Assembly (NCBI GenBank): GCA_910584995.1
Contig: CAJUDW010000009.1
Coordinates: forward strand, 1 to 64,000
DNA length: 64,000 nucleotides
Direction: 5' to 3'
Source of the DNA: an uncultured Oscillibacter sp.
Lineage (GTDB): Bacteria; Bacillota; Clostridia; Oscillospirales; Oscillospiraceae
The position numbers were made by a program, and so were the translations under genes. Numbering within the stretch: position 1 is the first letter of the stretch; each line of letters opens with the position of its first letter. The notes under the pieces are model-generated. The model was not told the origin of the DNA. It worked only from the letters and a program-made list of their open reading frames with translations, and ran no database searches. This document shows, in pieces, positions 16,675 through 25,074 of this stretch.

Positions 16675-18523
16675 TGCCAAACGCCTCCTTCACTGCCTCC
16701 GCAACACCGGCGGGGTCCAGCCCGAAGCGGCGCTCCAGCTGGCCGACGCTTCCCTCCGGGGCGAAGGCCCTGCCAAGATTTTTCAAAATCAGCCGCCGGG
16801 GGGCCTTCCCGTGCTCCGCCAGGAGGGCAGAAATCCGCTGTCCCACGCATCCGTCACCGAAGGCGTCCTCCAGCACCAGCACTGTGCCGGAAACCGCAAA
16901 AAACGGGCTGATATCCTCATATGCCAAAGGGGAAATCCGGTTCAATTTCACAATCTGCGCCTGAATCCCATCCTTCTCCAGCAGCTTTGCTGCCTCCAAA
17001 AGGTGATTCACCAAAATGCCGTAGGACAGCATGGTCACATCCCCGCCCTCCCGCAGACAGACGGCAGCCTTATCCGACGTATCCTGCCGGAATGCCCCTT
17101 CCCCGCCCCGGGGATAGCGGACTGCCACCGGGCCGCCGCACTGAAACAGCGCCTGGCGGATCATGGATCGCAGTTCGGCAAAATTGGCCGGGCAAAGGAC
17201 AGTGAAGCCGGGAATCTCCGAGAGAAACAGGGGATCTAAGCAGCCGTGATGAGTCTCGCCGTCGGCCCCCACCAGGCCTGCCCGGTCAACCCCCAGCACC
17301 ACATGGAGCCCCTGAAGGGCCACATCGTGGATCAGCATATCGTAACTCCGCTGCAAAAAGGTGGAATAGACGGCAAACACAGGGATCATCCCCTGCTTTG
17401 CCAGCCCTGCCGCCATAGCGGCCCCGTGTCCCTCCGCGATAGCCACGTCAAAAAACCGCTCCGGGAATTCTTTGGCAAAACCGGAAAGGCCTGTGCCGTC
17501 CGCCATGGCGGCAGTGACGGCGCAGACCCGGCTGTCCTCCGCCCCGCAGGTAACAAGGGTCCTGCCAAATTCTGCGGAAAAACTCTCCCCCCCATGCTGG
17601 AGGGCAAGCCCGGTCTCCGGGTCAAAGGGGGAAACGCCGTGAAATTTCTCCGGGTTCTGTTCCGCGTAAGGGTAGCCCTTGCCTTTCACCGTGTGGACAT
17701 GGACCACCACCGGGCAGGCCAGTTCCCTGGCCCACTCCAACACGTGGCAGAGCCTGTCCAGATCATGGCCGTCAATGGGGCCCAGGTAGGTGAAGCCCAT
17801 GTCCTCAAATAAGGTGCTCCCCGGCCACATGGCTTTTTTCAGGGCGGTCTTGCATTGATGGTTGAACCGGTAGATACGGTTTTCCATGGGCCGCTTCCCA
17901 AAGAGGCCCCGGTACCACTTTTTGAAATGGTAATAGGCCGGTTTGCTGCGGAGCCGCTCCAAATGGGAGGTCATGGCCCCTACATTCCGGTCGATGGACA
18001 TGCCGTTGTCGTTGAGAATCACCACCAGCGGCTCGCCGGACGCTCCGGCGTTGTTCAGCCCCTCATAGGCCAGCCCTCCGGAAAGGGCGCCGTCCCCAAT
18101 CAAAGTCAACACATTGTAATTTTTATTCTGTAAAGTCCTAGCCCTTGCCATTCCAAGCGCCACGGAAACAGAGTTGGAAGCGTGTCCCGCAATGAAGGCA
18201 TCATGGACGCTCTCCCGAGGTTTGGGGAAGCCGGAGAGGCCGTCCAGCTGCCGGAGGGTGGAAAAGCGGTCCCGGCGTCCAGTGAGGATCTTGTGGACGT
18301 AACACTGGTGGCCCACGTCAAACACCAGCCGATCCTGCTCTGTATCGAAAACCCGGTGGATGGCCACAGTCAACTCCACCGCCCCCAGGTTGGAGGCCAG
18401 ATGCCCGCCGGTTTGGGAGACATTTTGAACAAGGAATTCCCTTAACTCCCGGCACAGGGCCGGCAGCTGATCCACCGGAAGCGCCTTTACGCCGGCGGGA
18501 GAATCAATAGTTTCCAGCAGCAA
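16664..18523 (-). CDS. dxs: 1-deoxy-D-xylulose-5-phosphate synthase
   Basis: Thiamine-diphosphate enzyme condensing pyruvate and glyceraldehyde 3-phosphate, the first step of the MEP isoprenoid pathway. 619 residues. The ThDP site is visible as GDGALSGG (143-150) and NDNGMSI (171-177). The transketolase-type middle domain has DVAIAEGHGAA, where most Dxs proteins have AEQHAV, so the catalytic Glu is kept but flanking residues differ. The C-terminal domain is complete. It sits in one operon with ispA, consistent with isoprenoid supply, and next to oapA and the OLE RNA. Confidence 0.95.
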   Translation of the reverse strand: MLLETIDSPAGVKALPVDQLPALCRELREFLVQNVSQTGGHLASNLGAVELTVAIHRVFDTEQDRLVFDVGHQCYVHKILTGRRDRFSTLRQLDGLSGFPKPRESVHDAFIAGHASNSVSVALGMARARTLQNKNYNVLTLIGDGALSGGLAYEGLNNAGASGEPLVVILNDNGMSIDRNVGAMTSHLERLRSKPAYYHFKKWYRGLFGKRPMENRIYRFNHQCKTALKKAMWPGSTLFEDMGFTYLGPIDGHDLDRLCHVLEWARELACPVVVHVHTVKGKGYPYAEQNPEKFHGVSPFDPETGLALQHGGESFSAEFGRTLVTCGAEDSRVCAVTAAMADGTGLSGFAKEFPERFFDVAIAEGHGAAMAAGLAKQGMIPVFAVYSTFLQRSYDMLIHDVALQGLHVVLGVDRAGLVGADGETHHGCLDPLFLSEIPGFTVLCPANFAELRSMIRQALFQCGGPVAVRYPRGGEGAFRQDTSDKAAVCLREGGDVTMLSYGILVNHLLEAAKLLEKDGIQAQIVKLNRISPLAYEDISPFFAVSGTVLVLEDAFGDGCVGQRISALLAEHGKAPRRLILKNLGRAFAPEGSVGQLERRFGLDPAGVAEAVKEAFGNER

Positions 18524-18666
18524 AACGCGTCCTCCCCTCCTTTCTCTCTCATGGTCAGTATGGACAGATTTCCTCTGGAGAAATCAAAACATGTCCGGAA
18601 ACGGCGGAGCCGCTTCCGGACATGTCATACCGCCGCCCCGCCCGCACCTGAAGAATGGCGCGCGGA

Positions 18667-19227
18667 TTATCTTCTGTGGAAAATATGGAGAAACCGGCCT
18701 GCCCAGTAAACCACTTTGGTGCTGCGCTTGATGGCAAAGGTCTTGCCTAAGGCCTTTCCGCCAATGGTCAATCCGGAGACCAGGGCGGTGACGCCCACGG
18801 AAATCAGGACAGTCCGGAGGTTCAGCGCTCCCTGGATGCGGGCCGCGATAACGGCGCTGGTTGTACCGCTGACGATGCCGCAGATGTCACCCACCACATC
18901 GTTGCAGACGCTGGAGACCTTGCTGGCGCTCCGCAGCAGGGAGAGGGCCTCCTTGGCCCCCTTCACTTTCCGGGCAGCCATGGAGTGGAAAGGCTTAGGA
19001 TCCGCCGCCGTGACGGCAACACCGATGATATCAAACAGGATACCCAGCAGAATAAACAGTGCCAAAATCAAAGTGGCAATCGCCACGCCCGCGCCCTCCA
19101 GCATCGACTCCGACGCCAGGCTCAGCGCCGCGGACAGGGCGATCGCCATGGTAAACACTTGAATGACCCAGCGGAATTGAGAAGGTTCCGCGTTCTTTTT
19201 CCCTTTAGCGGGACGAGTCTTTTTCAA
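18667..19227 (-). CDS. oapA: OLE-associated membrane protein OapA (probable)
   Basis: About 186-residue membrane protein; homologues are often labelled Mg/Co transporter CorB-like. Predicted hydrophobic segments lie at about 19-38, 46-72, 112-132 and 138-157. Residues D110 and D114 form a DxxxD motif (NDVVGD), and a second acidic site lies in LFDIIG (D66). OapA proteins are four-helix membrane proteins with DxxxD motifs that bind OLE RNA. I chose the TTG at 19227 because GGAGG lies seven bases upstream; the open extension to 19404 is T-rich and not protein-like. It lies between an OLE-like RNA and dxs, exactly the OapA position in Bacillus halodurans. The identity rests mainly on context and motif. 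Confidence 0.75.
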   Translation of the reverse strand: MKKTRPAKGKKNAEPSQFRWVIQVFTMAIALSAALSLASESMLEGAGVAIATLILALFILLGILFDIIGVAVTAADPKPFHSMAARKVKGAKEALSLLRSASKVSSVCNDVVGDICGIVSGTTSAVIAARIQGALNLRTVLISVGVTALVSGLTIGGKALGKTFAIKRSTKVVYWAGRFLHIFHRR

Positions 19228-19809
19228 AAAAACGCCTCCAGTTAAGAAGGTATGTAAAAGATATCTGTCAAAAAAGTACACAGCGATCCATGAAAAGGAT
19301 ACACAACGAAGAAGCAACAACAGGAAAAAATAAAATGCGAAAAAGATAAGCGATAAGGAAGGGTCAGGGAGTAAAAAGGTAAGTGGATAAGAGAAAACCG
19401 GCACCCAATTCCCAATATCGCCAAACTAAAGCAGCCTTCCAAATTGCATGCTATCAAAAAACCCAGATATTAAACTAAAGTATCAAAAGCCCAAACTTTC
19501 TGTAGATCAAATTTAAAAACATGCGCTTAACTGAATAACATTGCCCCAAACACCAAACCACCCAAAAGCAGCACGCAGCCAAGGCAACCAGGCAGCAATC
19601 CTCCCCCACCCGTATATCCAACGATGGCCGCACCAGTCACGAAAGCAGCACAGGGCCGCGGCGGCAATCCCTACTGAACCCTGCAAAATCCGCAGATTTT
19701 GCGGGAAGAGGAGGAAGGAACGCAGCTTAAGCGGAATTTCCGGCCTTGGCCGGAAATGGAGCGGCGGAGTTTCTTCCGACGACGTGGCGGCGGGAAAGGT
19801 AAATCTTAC
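19228..19809. other. AT-rich spacer and hairpins between OLE RNA and oapA
   Basis: No gene supported. Positions 19228-19540 are clearly AT-rich compared with the surrounding sequence. Positions 19681-19765 hold two near-perfect hairpins: GCAAAATC / GATTTTGC with a 4-base loop, and TTTCCGGCC / GGCCGGAAA with a 2-base centre. On the minus strand these follow the putative RNA, but they lack T-runs, so they may be processing or stability elements. Confidence 0.5.
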
Positions 19810-20432
19810 GGCTTAGGTACGGGCTGGTTTTCCCCGCGATGCACCCCTCGTTGCCGATGGGGGCGGTTCCCCTTTCAGCACCGCGGCACGGCGTCGCCTT
19901 CCGCGCTGCCCGACTGCCACTTAGTCCGCACTGCAATCCCTTTCCCGCCTCATGATGAACAGCCTAGGTGTTTTCCACTGCAGTCTGTCCGTTTCGTTAG
20001 CCTCTTTTGCAGGCATGGTTTCAAGGAGCAGGGGACCGCCAGTCGTTCCGGCCGGAACAGAGACGGCCTGGCCTCCCATCCACCATACCCACGCAAGGCA
20101 GGCTACGTCTGTACACAGCGTTACGGCCGCAAGGCCGATGCACCGCATTACAGGTTCCCAATCTGTTTCGTACGCGGGCCGAAAATACCGCAATGGGAGT
20201 ACGTCCGCGCACAAGAACAGGTCTCCACGGAAACAGGGTCGGGGGATCCATGCCATTGGAAATCGCCCTGAGTCCGCAAGCGCGTAATAACCGCGCTTCC
20301 CCCCAGCACCCACCCAAGACTGGGCGTCTCAAGCAGGCACCAGAGGTTTCATCGATGTGCCCTTCAGAGGATTTTTAGGCCCTCCCTAGGAAACGGCAGA
20401 TCTGACTAGAATACTGCGCCGCGTGTTCTATT
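19810..20432 (-). ncRNA. ole: OLE RNA candidate (ornate large extremophilic RNA)
   Basis: A structured, non-coding stretch of about 620 nt on the minus strand, directly downstream of its own promoter (20433-20461) and of ispA, upstream of oapA and dxs. Gene order nusB-xseA-xseB-ispA-RNA-oapA-dxs-tlyA-argR-recN matches the OLE locus of Bacillus halodurans. Visible helices include AAGCGCG/CGCGCTT (20278-20298), GGCAC/GTGCC, CCCA/TGGG, and the self-complementary GTTCCGGCCGGAAC. Short frames across it show no ribosome site or coding bias. OLE RNA forms a membrane ribonucleoprotein with OapA and is linked to Mg, alcohol and cold stress. The 3' end is approximate; identity is from context and length, not a covariance search. 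Confidence 0.78.
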
Positions 20433-20461
20433 AGTATAGCACGCTTTTTATAAATATACAA
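20433..20461 (-). promoter_or_regulatory. Promoter of the OLE RNA candidate
   Basis: Minus strand TTGTAT, 17-bp spacer, TATACT, located 50-80 bp after the ispA stop. Predicted RNA start is near 20426. It implies transcription of the RNA separate from operon read-through. Confidence 0.75.
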
Positions 20462-20509
20462 TATATTCCGTATATCGAAAATGTGAATTTTTTCGGAACG
20501 GACAGCCCC

Positions 20510-21406
20510 TTATTTGTCCCGAACCGCCAAGCCGTCGGCCAGCGCCGCCAAAAAGGCGGTGCCCCCCGGCCACTTCCCGGCCAAAAGGGCAGTTTTCGCC
20601 TGTTCCGTATACGCCAGCACCCGGCGGGCACATTCCTCTACGCCAAGAAGGGTCACATAGGTGGTCTTGCCGTTGGCGGCATCGGAACCCACCGGCTTGC
20701 CGAAGGCCGCGTCGGTAGAGGTTACATCCAGGATATCGTCCCGGATCTGGAACGCCAGCCCCAGGTTGGAGGCGTAATCCCTGGCGGCGTCCATGCAGGA
20801 GGCGTCCACCTCCCGGCGGCCCATGGAGGCAGCCACCCCCATCATGCAGGCAGCCCGCAGCAGGGCCCCGGTCTTCTTGTCGTTGATTGCCGTCAGTTCC
20901 TCCAGGGTGCGGGGCCGGTTTTCTTCCAGGGTGTCCCCATACTGGCCGCCGCACATGCCATCCGCACCGGCAGCCTCCGCCAGAATCCCGGCAGCCAGGG
21001 CCCGGACGGCCCCGCCGCCGTGACGCCACTCCCCTCCGGCGGACAGCACCGTCCGGAAGGCCGCGGCCTGGAGGGCATCCCCCGCCAGGGTAGCCGTGCA
21101 CTCGCCGTAGGCCTTGTGGCAGGTGGGCTTTCCCCGGCGGAGATCGTCGTTGTCCATACAGGGCAGATCGTCATGGATCAGGGAGTAGGTGTGAAGCATC
21201 TCCACACCGCAGCCGAAATCCAGTCCCTCCTCCAGGGTCCCCCCGGCTGCCTCGCAGAATTTCATGGTCAGGATAGGCCGGATCCGCTTCCCGCCTGCCA
21301 GAAGGCTGTAGCGCATGGCCTCTTCCAGGCCGCCGCCGGGGAAAAACGCCTCCAGCCGGTGCTCCGCCAGCTGCCGGGCCTGTTCCATCTCTTTTGCAAA
21401 ATCCAT
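20510..21406 (-). CDS. ispA: Polyprenyl (farnesyl) diphosphate synthase
   Basis: Trans-isoprenyl diphosphate synthase, probably making farnesyl diphosphate from IPP and DMAPP. 298 residues with the first Asp-rich motif DDLPCMDNDD beginning at D79, GGKRIRP near 38-44, and the second motif DDILD. GGGGAGG precedes the ATG at 21406, one base after the xseB stop; a longer in-frame start lies within xseB. Chain length is inferred from the family, since two small or bulky residues upstream of the first motif would need comparison. Directly upstream of the OLE RNA candidate. Confidence 0.93.
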   Translation of the reverse strand: MDFAKEMEQARQLAEHRLEAFFPGGGLEEAMRYSLLAGGKRIRPILTMKFCEAAGGTLEEGLDFGCGVEMLHTYSLIHDDLPCMDNDDLRRGKPTCHKAYGECTATLAGDALQAAAFRTVLSAGGEWRHGGGAVRALAAGILAEAAGADGMCGGQYGDTLEENRPRTLEELTAINDKKTGALLRAACMMGVAASMGRREVDASCMDAARDYASNLGLAFQIRDDILDVTSTDAAFGKPVGSDAANGKTTYVTLLGVEECARRVLAYTEQAKTALLAGKWPGGTAFLAALADGLAVRDK

Positions 21407-21407
21407 G

Positions 21408-21647
21408 TCAATCCTCCCCACCCTCCGCAAAGGGCTGCTCCACCGGGGCGCCGTCGGGCCCCTTCATCAGTTTGACCACCTGCTGCTCCGCCTGATCCAG
21501 CTGGGCGGAACAGGCTGTAATCAGCTTGGCCCCCTCCTGGAAGAGGGCCAGGGAGTCCGCCAGCTGCACGTCCCCCTTTTCCAGCGCCGCCACAATCTCC
21601 TCCAGCCGCCGGATGCGGTCCTCAAAGGTCTGTTTTTTCCCACTCAT
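21408..21647 (-). CDS. xseB: Exodeoxyribonuclease VII small subunit
   Basis: 79-residue small subunit of ExoVII, which degrades single-stranded DNA to acid-soluble oligonucleotides. The conserved FEDRIRRLEEIVAALEKGDVQLADSLALFQEG segment forms the helical pair that binds XseA. The gene sits between xseA and ispA and ends one base before the ispA start. Confidence 0.93.
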   Translation of the reverse strand: MSGKKQTFEDRIRRLEEIVAALEKGDVQLADSLALFQEGAKLITACSAQLDQAEQQVVKLMKGPDGAPVEQPFAEGGED

Positions 21648-21716
21648 GCCTGCCTCCTTATCTCACCAACACAACCGGAAGTGTGGGCCTGCCGTCCCCG
21701 TCCGGCCCCCCTATTG

Positions 21717-22937
21717 TCAAGCTTCACCCTTTTTCCTGCGGAAGGGCTTTTCCACCCTGGCCGCAAAGCCGCCCTCCCCCAGAGTAACGGACACGGCGTT
21801 CCCGGCGGAGACATCCCGCCAGGATTTCAAAATCCGCCCGTCCTCCCCCCGGGCCACGGCGTAACCCCGGCCAAGGACTTTCAGGGGGCTCATGGCGTCC
21901 AGGGCAGCAGACAGGGCGGAAAACCGCTCCCGCTTGTCCCCTACCCGGGCCTGGGCCACATCCCCCAGCCGCTGCTGGAGGTGCAGGAGATCCATCCGCT
22001 TGTCCTGGACATAAGCCAGATGATCCGTCAACACCCGCTTGCCGGACAGTTCCTCCAGCCGCTGCCGGAGGGCGTCCAGCCGCCGGCTCTCCAGATGTCC
22101 CATCCGATCCCCGGCCCCCCGGAGCCAGCGCAGCAGTTCTTCCTGATCCGGCACGGCGATCTCCGCCCCGTTGGAGGGGGTGGAAGCCCTGGCGTCCGCC
22201 ACATAGTCCGCAATGGTCACATCCGGCTCATGGCCTACGGCAGAAATGACCGGCGTTGTGCACTGGTAGATGGCCCGGGCCACCCGCTCGTCGTTGAAGG
22301 CCCAGAGATCCTCCATGGATCCGCCACCCCGGCCTACGATCATCACGTCCCCGATGTTCCATTTGTCTGCATACCGGATGGCTCCGGCGATCTCCGGCGG
22401 GGCCTCGGCCCCCTGGACCCGGACGGGCAGGAGGATCACCTTGGCAATGGGATACCGCCGCCGGAGGATCCGGACGATGTCGTGGACCGCCGCCCCTGCG
22501 GAGGAGGTAACCACAGCAATCCGCTCCGGGAACGGCGGCAGGGGCCTTTTATGAGCCGGGTCAAAAAGGCCCTCCCCATACAGCCGGTTTTTCAGCTGTT
22601 CAAAGGCCGCCGCCAGATCCCCCACCCCCTCGGGGGTCAAGGTATCGCAGTAAAGTTGGTAGGCCCCATCCCGGGGGAACACCGTCACCCGGCCCCCGGC
22701 GATGACCTGCATGCCGCTCTCCGGGCGGAACCGCAGGCGGGAGGCCTGTCCCCGGAACATGACGCACCGGAGGGCCCCCTCCTGATCTTTCAGCGTGAAA
22801 TAGTGGTGGCCGGAGGGGTAGATCTTGTAATTGGACAGTTCCCCCCGGACAAAGATCCCCTGAAGGGCCGGTTCCCCGTCCAGCAGGTGTTTCACCATAT
22901 GGTTCAGTTCCGTAACGCTGAAAACCGGACGCTCCAT
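21717..22937 (-). CDS. xseA: Exodeoxyribonuclease VII large subunit
   Basis: Catalytic subunit of ExoVII. 406 residues: N-terminal OB fold (FSVTELNHMVKHLLDGEP..GIFVRGELSNYK), then the catalytic domain with VVTSSAGAAVHDI, the DGxGGGS-like loop GRGGGSMEDLWAFNDE, and SAVGHEPDVTIAD, and a C-terminal coiled coil. Slightly short of the Escherichia coli enzyme but typical for Clostridia. Part of the asp23-recN operon with xseB immediately after. Confidence 0.95.
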   Translation of the reverse strand: MERPVFSVTELNHMVKHLLDGEPALQGIFVRGELSNYKIYPSGHHYFTLKDQEGALRCVMFRGQASRLRFRPESGMQVIAGGRVTVFPRDGAYQLYCDTLTPEGVGDLAAAFEQLKNRLYGEGLFDPAHKRPLPPFPERIAVVTSSAGAAVHDIVRILRRRYPIAKVILLPVRVQGAEAPPEIAGAIRYADKWNIGDVMIVGRGGGSMEDLWAFNDERVARAIYQCTTPVISAVGHEPDVTIADYVADARASTPSNGAEIAVPDQEELLRWLRGAGDRMGHLESRRLDALRQRLEELSGKRVLTDHLAYVQDKRMDLLHLQQRLGDVAQARVGDKRERFSALSAALDAMSPLKVLGRGYAVARGEDGRILKSWRDVSAGNAVSVTLGEGGFAARVEKPFRRKKGEA

Positions 22938-23005
22938 GACGATACGCCTCCTCCCCCTGCACCGCCGGATGCGGAAAGAGGCAGAGCGGCAAAGCCGCTC
23001 TGCCG

Positions 23006-23455
23006 TTATTCCGCAAATTCCTGACGGACAAAACTCCCCAAGATGCCGTTGATAAATTTCACCGTTTCCGGCGTTTCGTACTTTTTGGCAATCTCCACCG
23101 CCTCATTGATGGCGGCCTTGTCGGGAATGTCCTGCATGTACAAAATCTCAAACATCGCCACCCGCATAATGGCCGAAGCCACCAGGGGGATCCGGGAAAA
23201 TTTCCAGCCCTTGGCATATTTGGCAATATATCCGTCCAACTCCGCCCCGTGTTCCCCTACGCCGGACACTAGCCGCCGGATATAGGCGGCCTGCTTGGCG
23301 TTGGGGACCTCAGCGTACAAAGGATCTTCCTCTGCCAGCTGGGCAAAGGACTCCGCCGTCAGCCGATCCTCCAACAGGGCCTCCACAGTCTTATCCGTGA
23401 AACTCAACTCATAGGCAAGATGCACGGCAATCTCCCGCGCGGTATTCCGTAACAT
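23006..23455 (-). CDS. nusB: Transcription antitermination protein NusB
   Basis: 149-residue all-helical NusB, which binds boxA RNA with S10 (NusE) to promote antitermination in rRNA operons. The family C-terminus INEAVEIAKKYETPETVKFINGILG is present, as are the N-terminal AREIAVHLAYEL residues. Between asp23 and xseA; the folD gene often found at this point is absent. Confidence 0.95.
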   Translation of the reverse strand: MLRNTAREIAVHLAYELSFTDKTVEALLEDRLTAESFAQLAEEDPLYAEVPNAKQAAYIRRLVSGVGEHGAELDGYIAKYAKGWKFSRIPLVASAIMRVAMFEILYMQDIPDKAAINEAVEIAKKYETPETVKFINGILGSFVRQEFAE

Positions 23456-23492
23456 AACGATTCGTCCCTTTCTCTCTCGTTGGGACCCGCGC

Positions 23493-23870
23493 TCAGGCCA
23501 GGGTCACGCCGCCCACATGGATGTTCACCTTGTCCACAGGGCAGCCGGTCATGGCCTCCACAGAGGAGGACACGGCTTTCTGGGCGCTCTCCGCCACCTC
23601 CGGGATGGCGCAGCCGTACCGGACCGTCAGGTACAGATCCAGATTCAGGGCCGTACCGGTCATGTCGATTTTCACGCCTTTGGCCCCCTTCTGGGCGTTT
23701 TTCCTGTTGTTCATCAAATCCGTTACGCTGCCGCCCATGGCGGTCATCATACCGGACACGCCCTCCACCTCCCGGACAGCGCCCACGGCGATGGCGGCAA
23801 TCACCTCCTCAGAGATGTTGATGCTGCCGTTCTCCTCCGGCAGGGTCATGTATTCCTTGCTCTCGGCCAT
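23493..23870 (-). CDS. Asp23/Gls24 family envelope stress protein
   Basis: 125-residue Asp23-domain protein (YqhY-like). The pattern ISEEVIAAIAVGAVREVEGVSGM and the ending VDKVNIHVGGVTL are typical. Members are small cytoplasmic or membrane-associated proteins linked to envelope stress and, in Bacillus YqhY, to acetyl-CoA carboxylase control. It heads the housekeeping operon, with its own promoter just behind spoIIIAH. accB and accC, which often precede yqhY, are not here. Confidence 0.9.
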   Translation of the reverse strand: MAESKEYMTLPEENGSINISEEVIAAIAVGAVREVEGVSGMMTAMGGSVTDLMNNRKNAQKGAKGVKIDMTGTALNLDLYLTVRYGCAIPEVAESAQKAVSSSVEAMTGCPVDKVNIHVGGVTLA

Positions 23871-23924
23871 GGCTCGATTCTCCTTATCTGTTGTATCCCT
23901 TACGGGAAATCAGTTCAGATAGGT

Positions 23925-23953
23925 ATTGTACCACGTTTTACCGGAAAATACAA
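23925..23953 (-). promoter_or_regulatory. Sigma-A promoter of the asp23-recN operon
   Basis: Minus strand TTGTAT, 17-bp spacer, TACAAT with extended-10 TGG. It starts four bases after the spoIIIAH stop, separating vegetative transcription from the sigma-E operon upstream. Confidence 0.8.
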
Positions 23954-23956
23954 CAG

Positions 23957-24544
23957 CTAATTTGCGGCCATAATCTTAATGGCCCCGGCGGAGAGGCCGG
24001 TCTCCGTCATGGCGATGTCGGTGATTTTCGCCACATCCTCCCCTGTCAGTTCCCCGGAGGCGGTGGAGACCACCACACTGAGGCTGTTGTCCCCTAAAAA
24101 AGCCACGCAGTCCGTGTAGCCCTTGGCAGTGACCAGGTTTTCAATCTGGGCTTCCTGGAGTGTATAGGCCGCCAGCACCTGGATACTCTCGGAGGCCTCG
24201 TTGGCTACAGCGGCGTCGGCATTTTCCTGCTCCGCCGCCTCCTGGAGCAGGGAGATGGCGCTGTCCCGGGCCTGCTGGCGGGTGAGGCGGGCGGAGGCGA
24301 AGTAGTCGGAACCGGCGTAAACCTCCGTCTCGTCTGCGGGCCCTGCAGCCTCATCCGCGTCCTGGCTGGAGACCAGGGCCGCTTCCCCCAGGATCTTCCG
24401 GTTCTCCCCGTCCGTCTGGGCGGCAGGATCCGGATCCTGTTGGGCCGCTGGCTGCCCCGCATACTTCCAGTTCAGGGCCGCCGCCGCACACACCAATACC
24501 ACCATGGTGACTACCACCGCATTTCGTTTGATTCTCGCTTTCAT
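23957..24544 (-). CDS. spoIIIAH: Stage III sporulation protein AH
   Basis: Mother-cell channel protein that pairs with SpoIIQ across the intermembrane space of the engulfed forespore. 195 residues: one N-terminal membrane helix (about 8-25) followed by a linker rich in Ala, Asp and Gln and a C-terminal ring-building YscJ/FliF-like domain. ATG at 24544. An in-frame reading extends further upstream but only as a wrong-frame overlap of spoIIIAG. Last gene of spoIIIA. Confidence 0.9.
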   Translation of the reverse strand: MKARIKRNAVVVTMVVLVCAAAALNWKYAGQPAAQQDPDPAAQTDGENRKILGEAALVSSQDADEAAGPADETEVYAGSDYFASARLTRQQARDSAISLLQEAAEQENADAAVANEASESIQVLAAYTLQEAQIENLVTAKGYTDCVAFLGDNSLSVVVSTASGELTGEDVAKITDIAMTETGLSAGAIKIMAAN

Positions 24545-24567
24545 GGGCTGTTTCCTCCTCCATATAA

Positions 24568-25074
24568 TCACTGCCATTTTGCCACGGTAACGCGGTCTGA
24601 CGGCAGGCCTGTCACCGCTGCCACGGCCTCCGTCACCGCCAGGCGCACTTCCGCCCGTCCGCCCCCCTGGCACACCACCAGGGCTCCACGGTAGGTGGGA
24701 TATACCCGCCGGATAACCACCGTCTCGTCCCCGGAGGCGCCGTCCACCAAAACGGTTTTGGAGCGCCTGGCGTAATCCTCCGGCGAGGCGGTGTTCCCAC
24801 TGTAGGAGAGTTCCGTATCCTGGGCCAGCTGGGCCTCGCCGTCGGAATCCAACGTCAGCAGTACCTTTACCTGGCCTACGCCGCTGATATTCCCCAGGAT
24901 CTCCTCCAGCGCCGCCTGGAGATCCGGCTCCGCCGCCACCTGCGCCTCTGCCGGCGCTTCTGCGGCCCTCCGTCCCGCCGGAAGCAGCAGCAGGCCCGCG
25001 CCAATCAGCACCACCAATACCGCGTACTTGTATCTGTCCCATATCTTTCGCACTCCTTCAGCTTTCTTGTTCAT
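24568..25074 (-). CDS. spoIIIAG: Stage III sporulation protein AG
   Basis: 168-residue component of the SpoIIIA-SpoIIQ feeding-tube complex, forming a large ring in the mother-cell-derived membrane. One N-terminal membrane helix (about 17-34), then the conserved segment LEEILGNISGVGQVKVLLTL and a C-terminal ring-building domain with VYPTYRGALVVCQGGG. It starts within the last codons of spoIIIAF (17-base overlap). Confidence 0.93.
   Translation of the reverse strand: MNKKAEGVRKIWDRYKYAVLVVLIGAGLLLLPAGRRAAEAPAEAQVAAEPDLQAALEEILGNISGVGQVKVLLTLDSDGEAQLAQDTELSYSGNTASPEDYARRSKTVLVDGASGDETVVIRRVYPTYRGALVVCQGGGRAEVRLAVTEAVAAVTGLPSDRVTVAKWQ

Noticed and set aside
18667..18740. OapA-like protein as a genuine CorB magnesium transporter
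   Set aside because: It lacks the CBS and CorC-type C-terminal domains and is far too short; similarity is limited to the membrane segment.
19699..20378. Overlapping short frames on both strands across the OLE candidate
   Set aside because: No ribosome sites, mutually overlapping, and no coding bias. Conservation of such peptides would reflect RNA conservation.
24545..25042. N-terminal extension of spoIIIAH to a 361-residue protein
   Set aside because: The extra part is a Gly/Arg-rich wrong-frame reading of spoIIIAG; the real start is the ATG at 24544.
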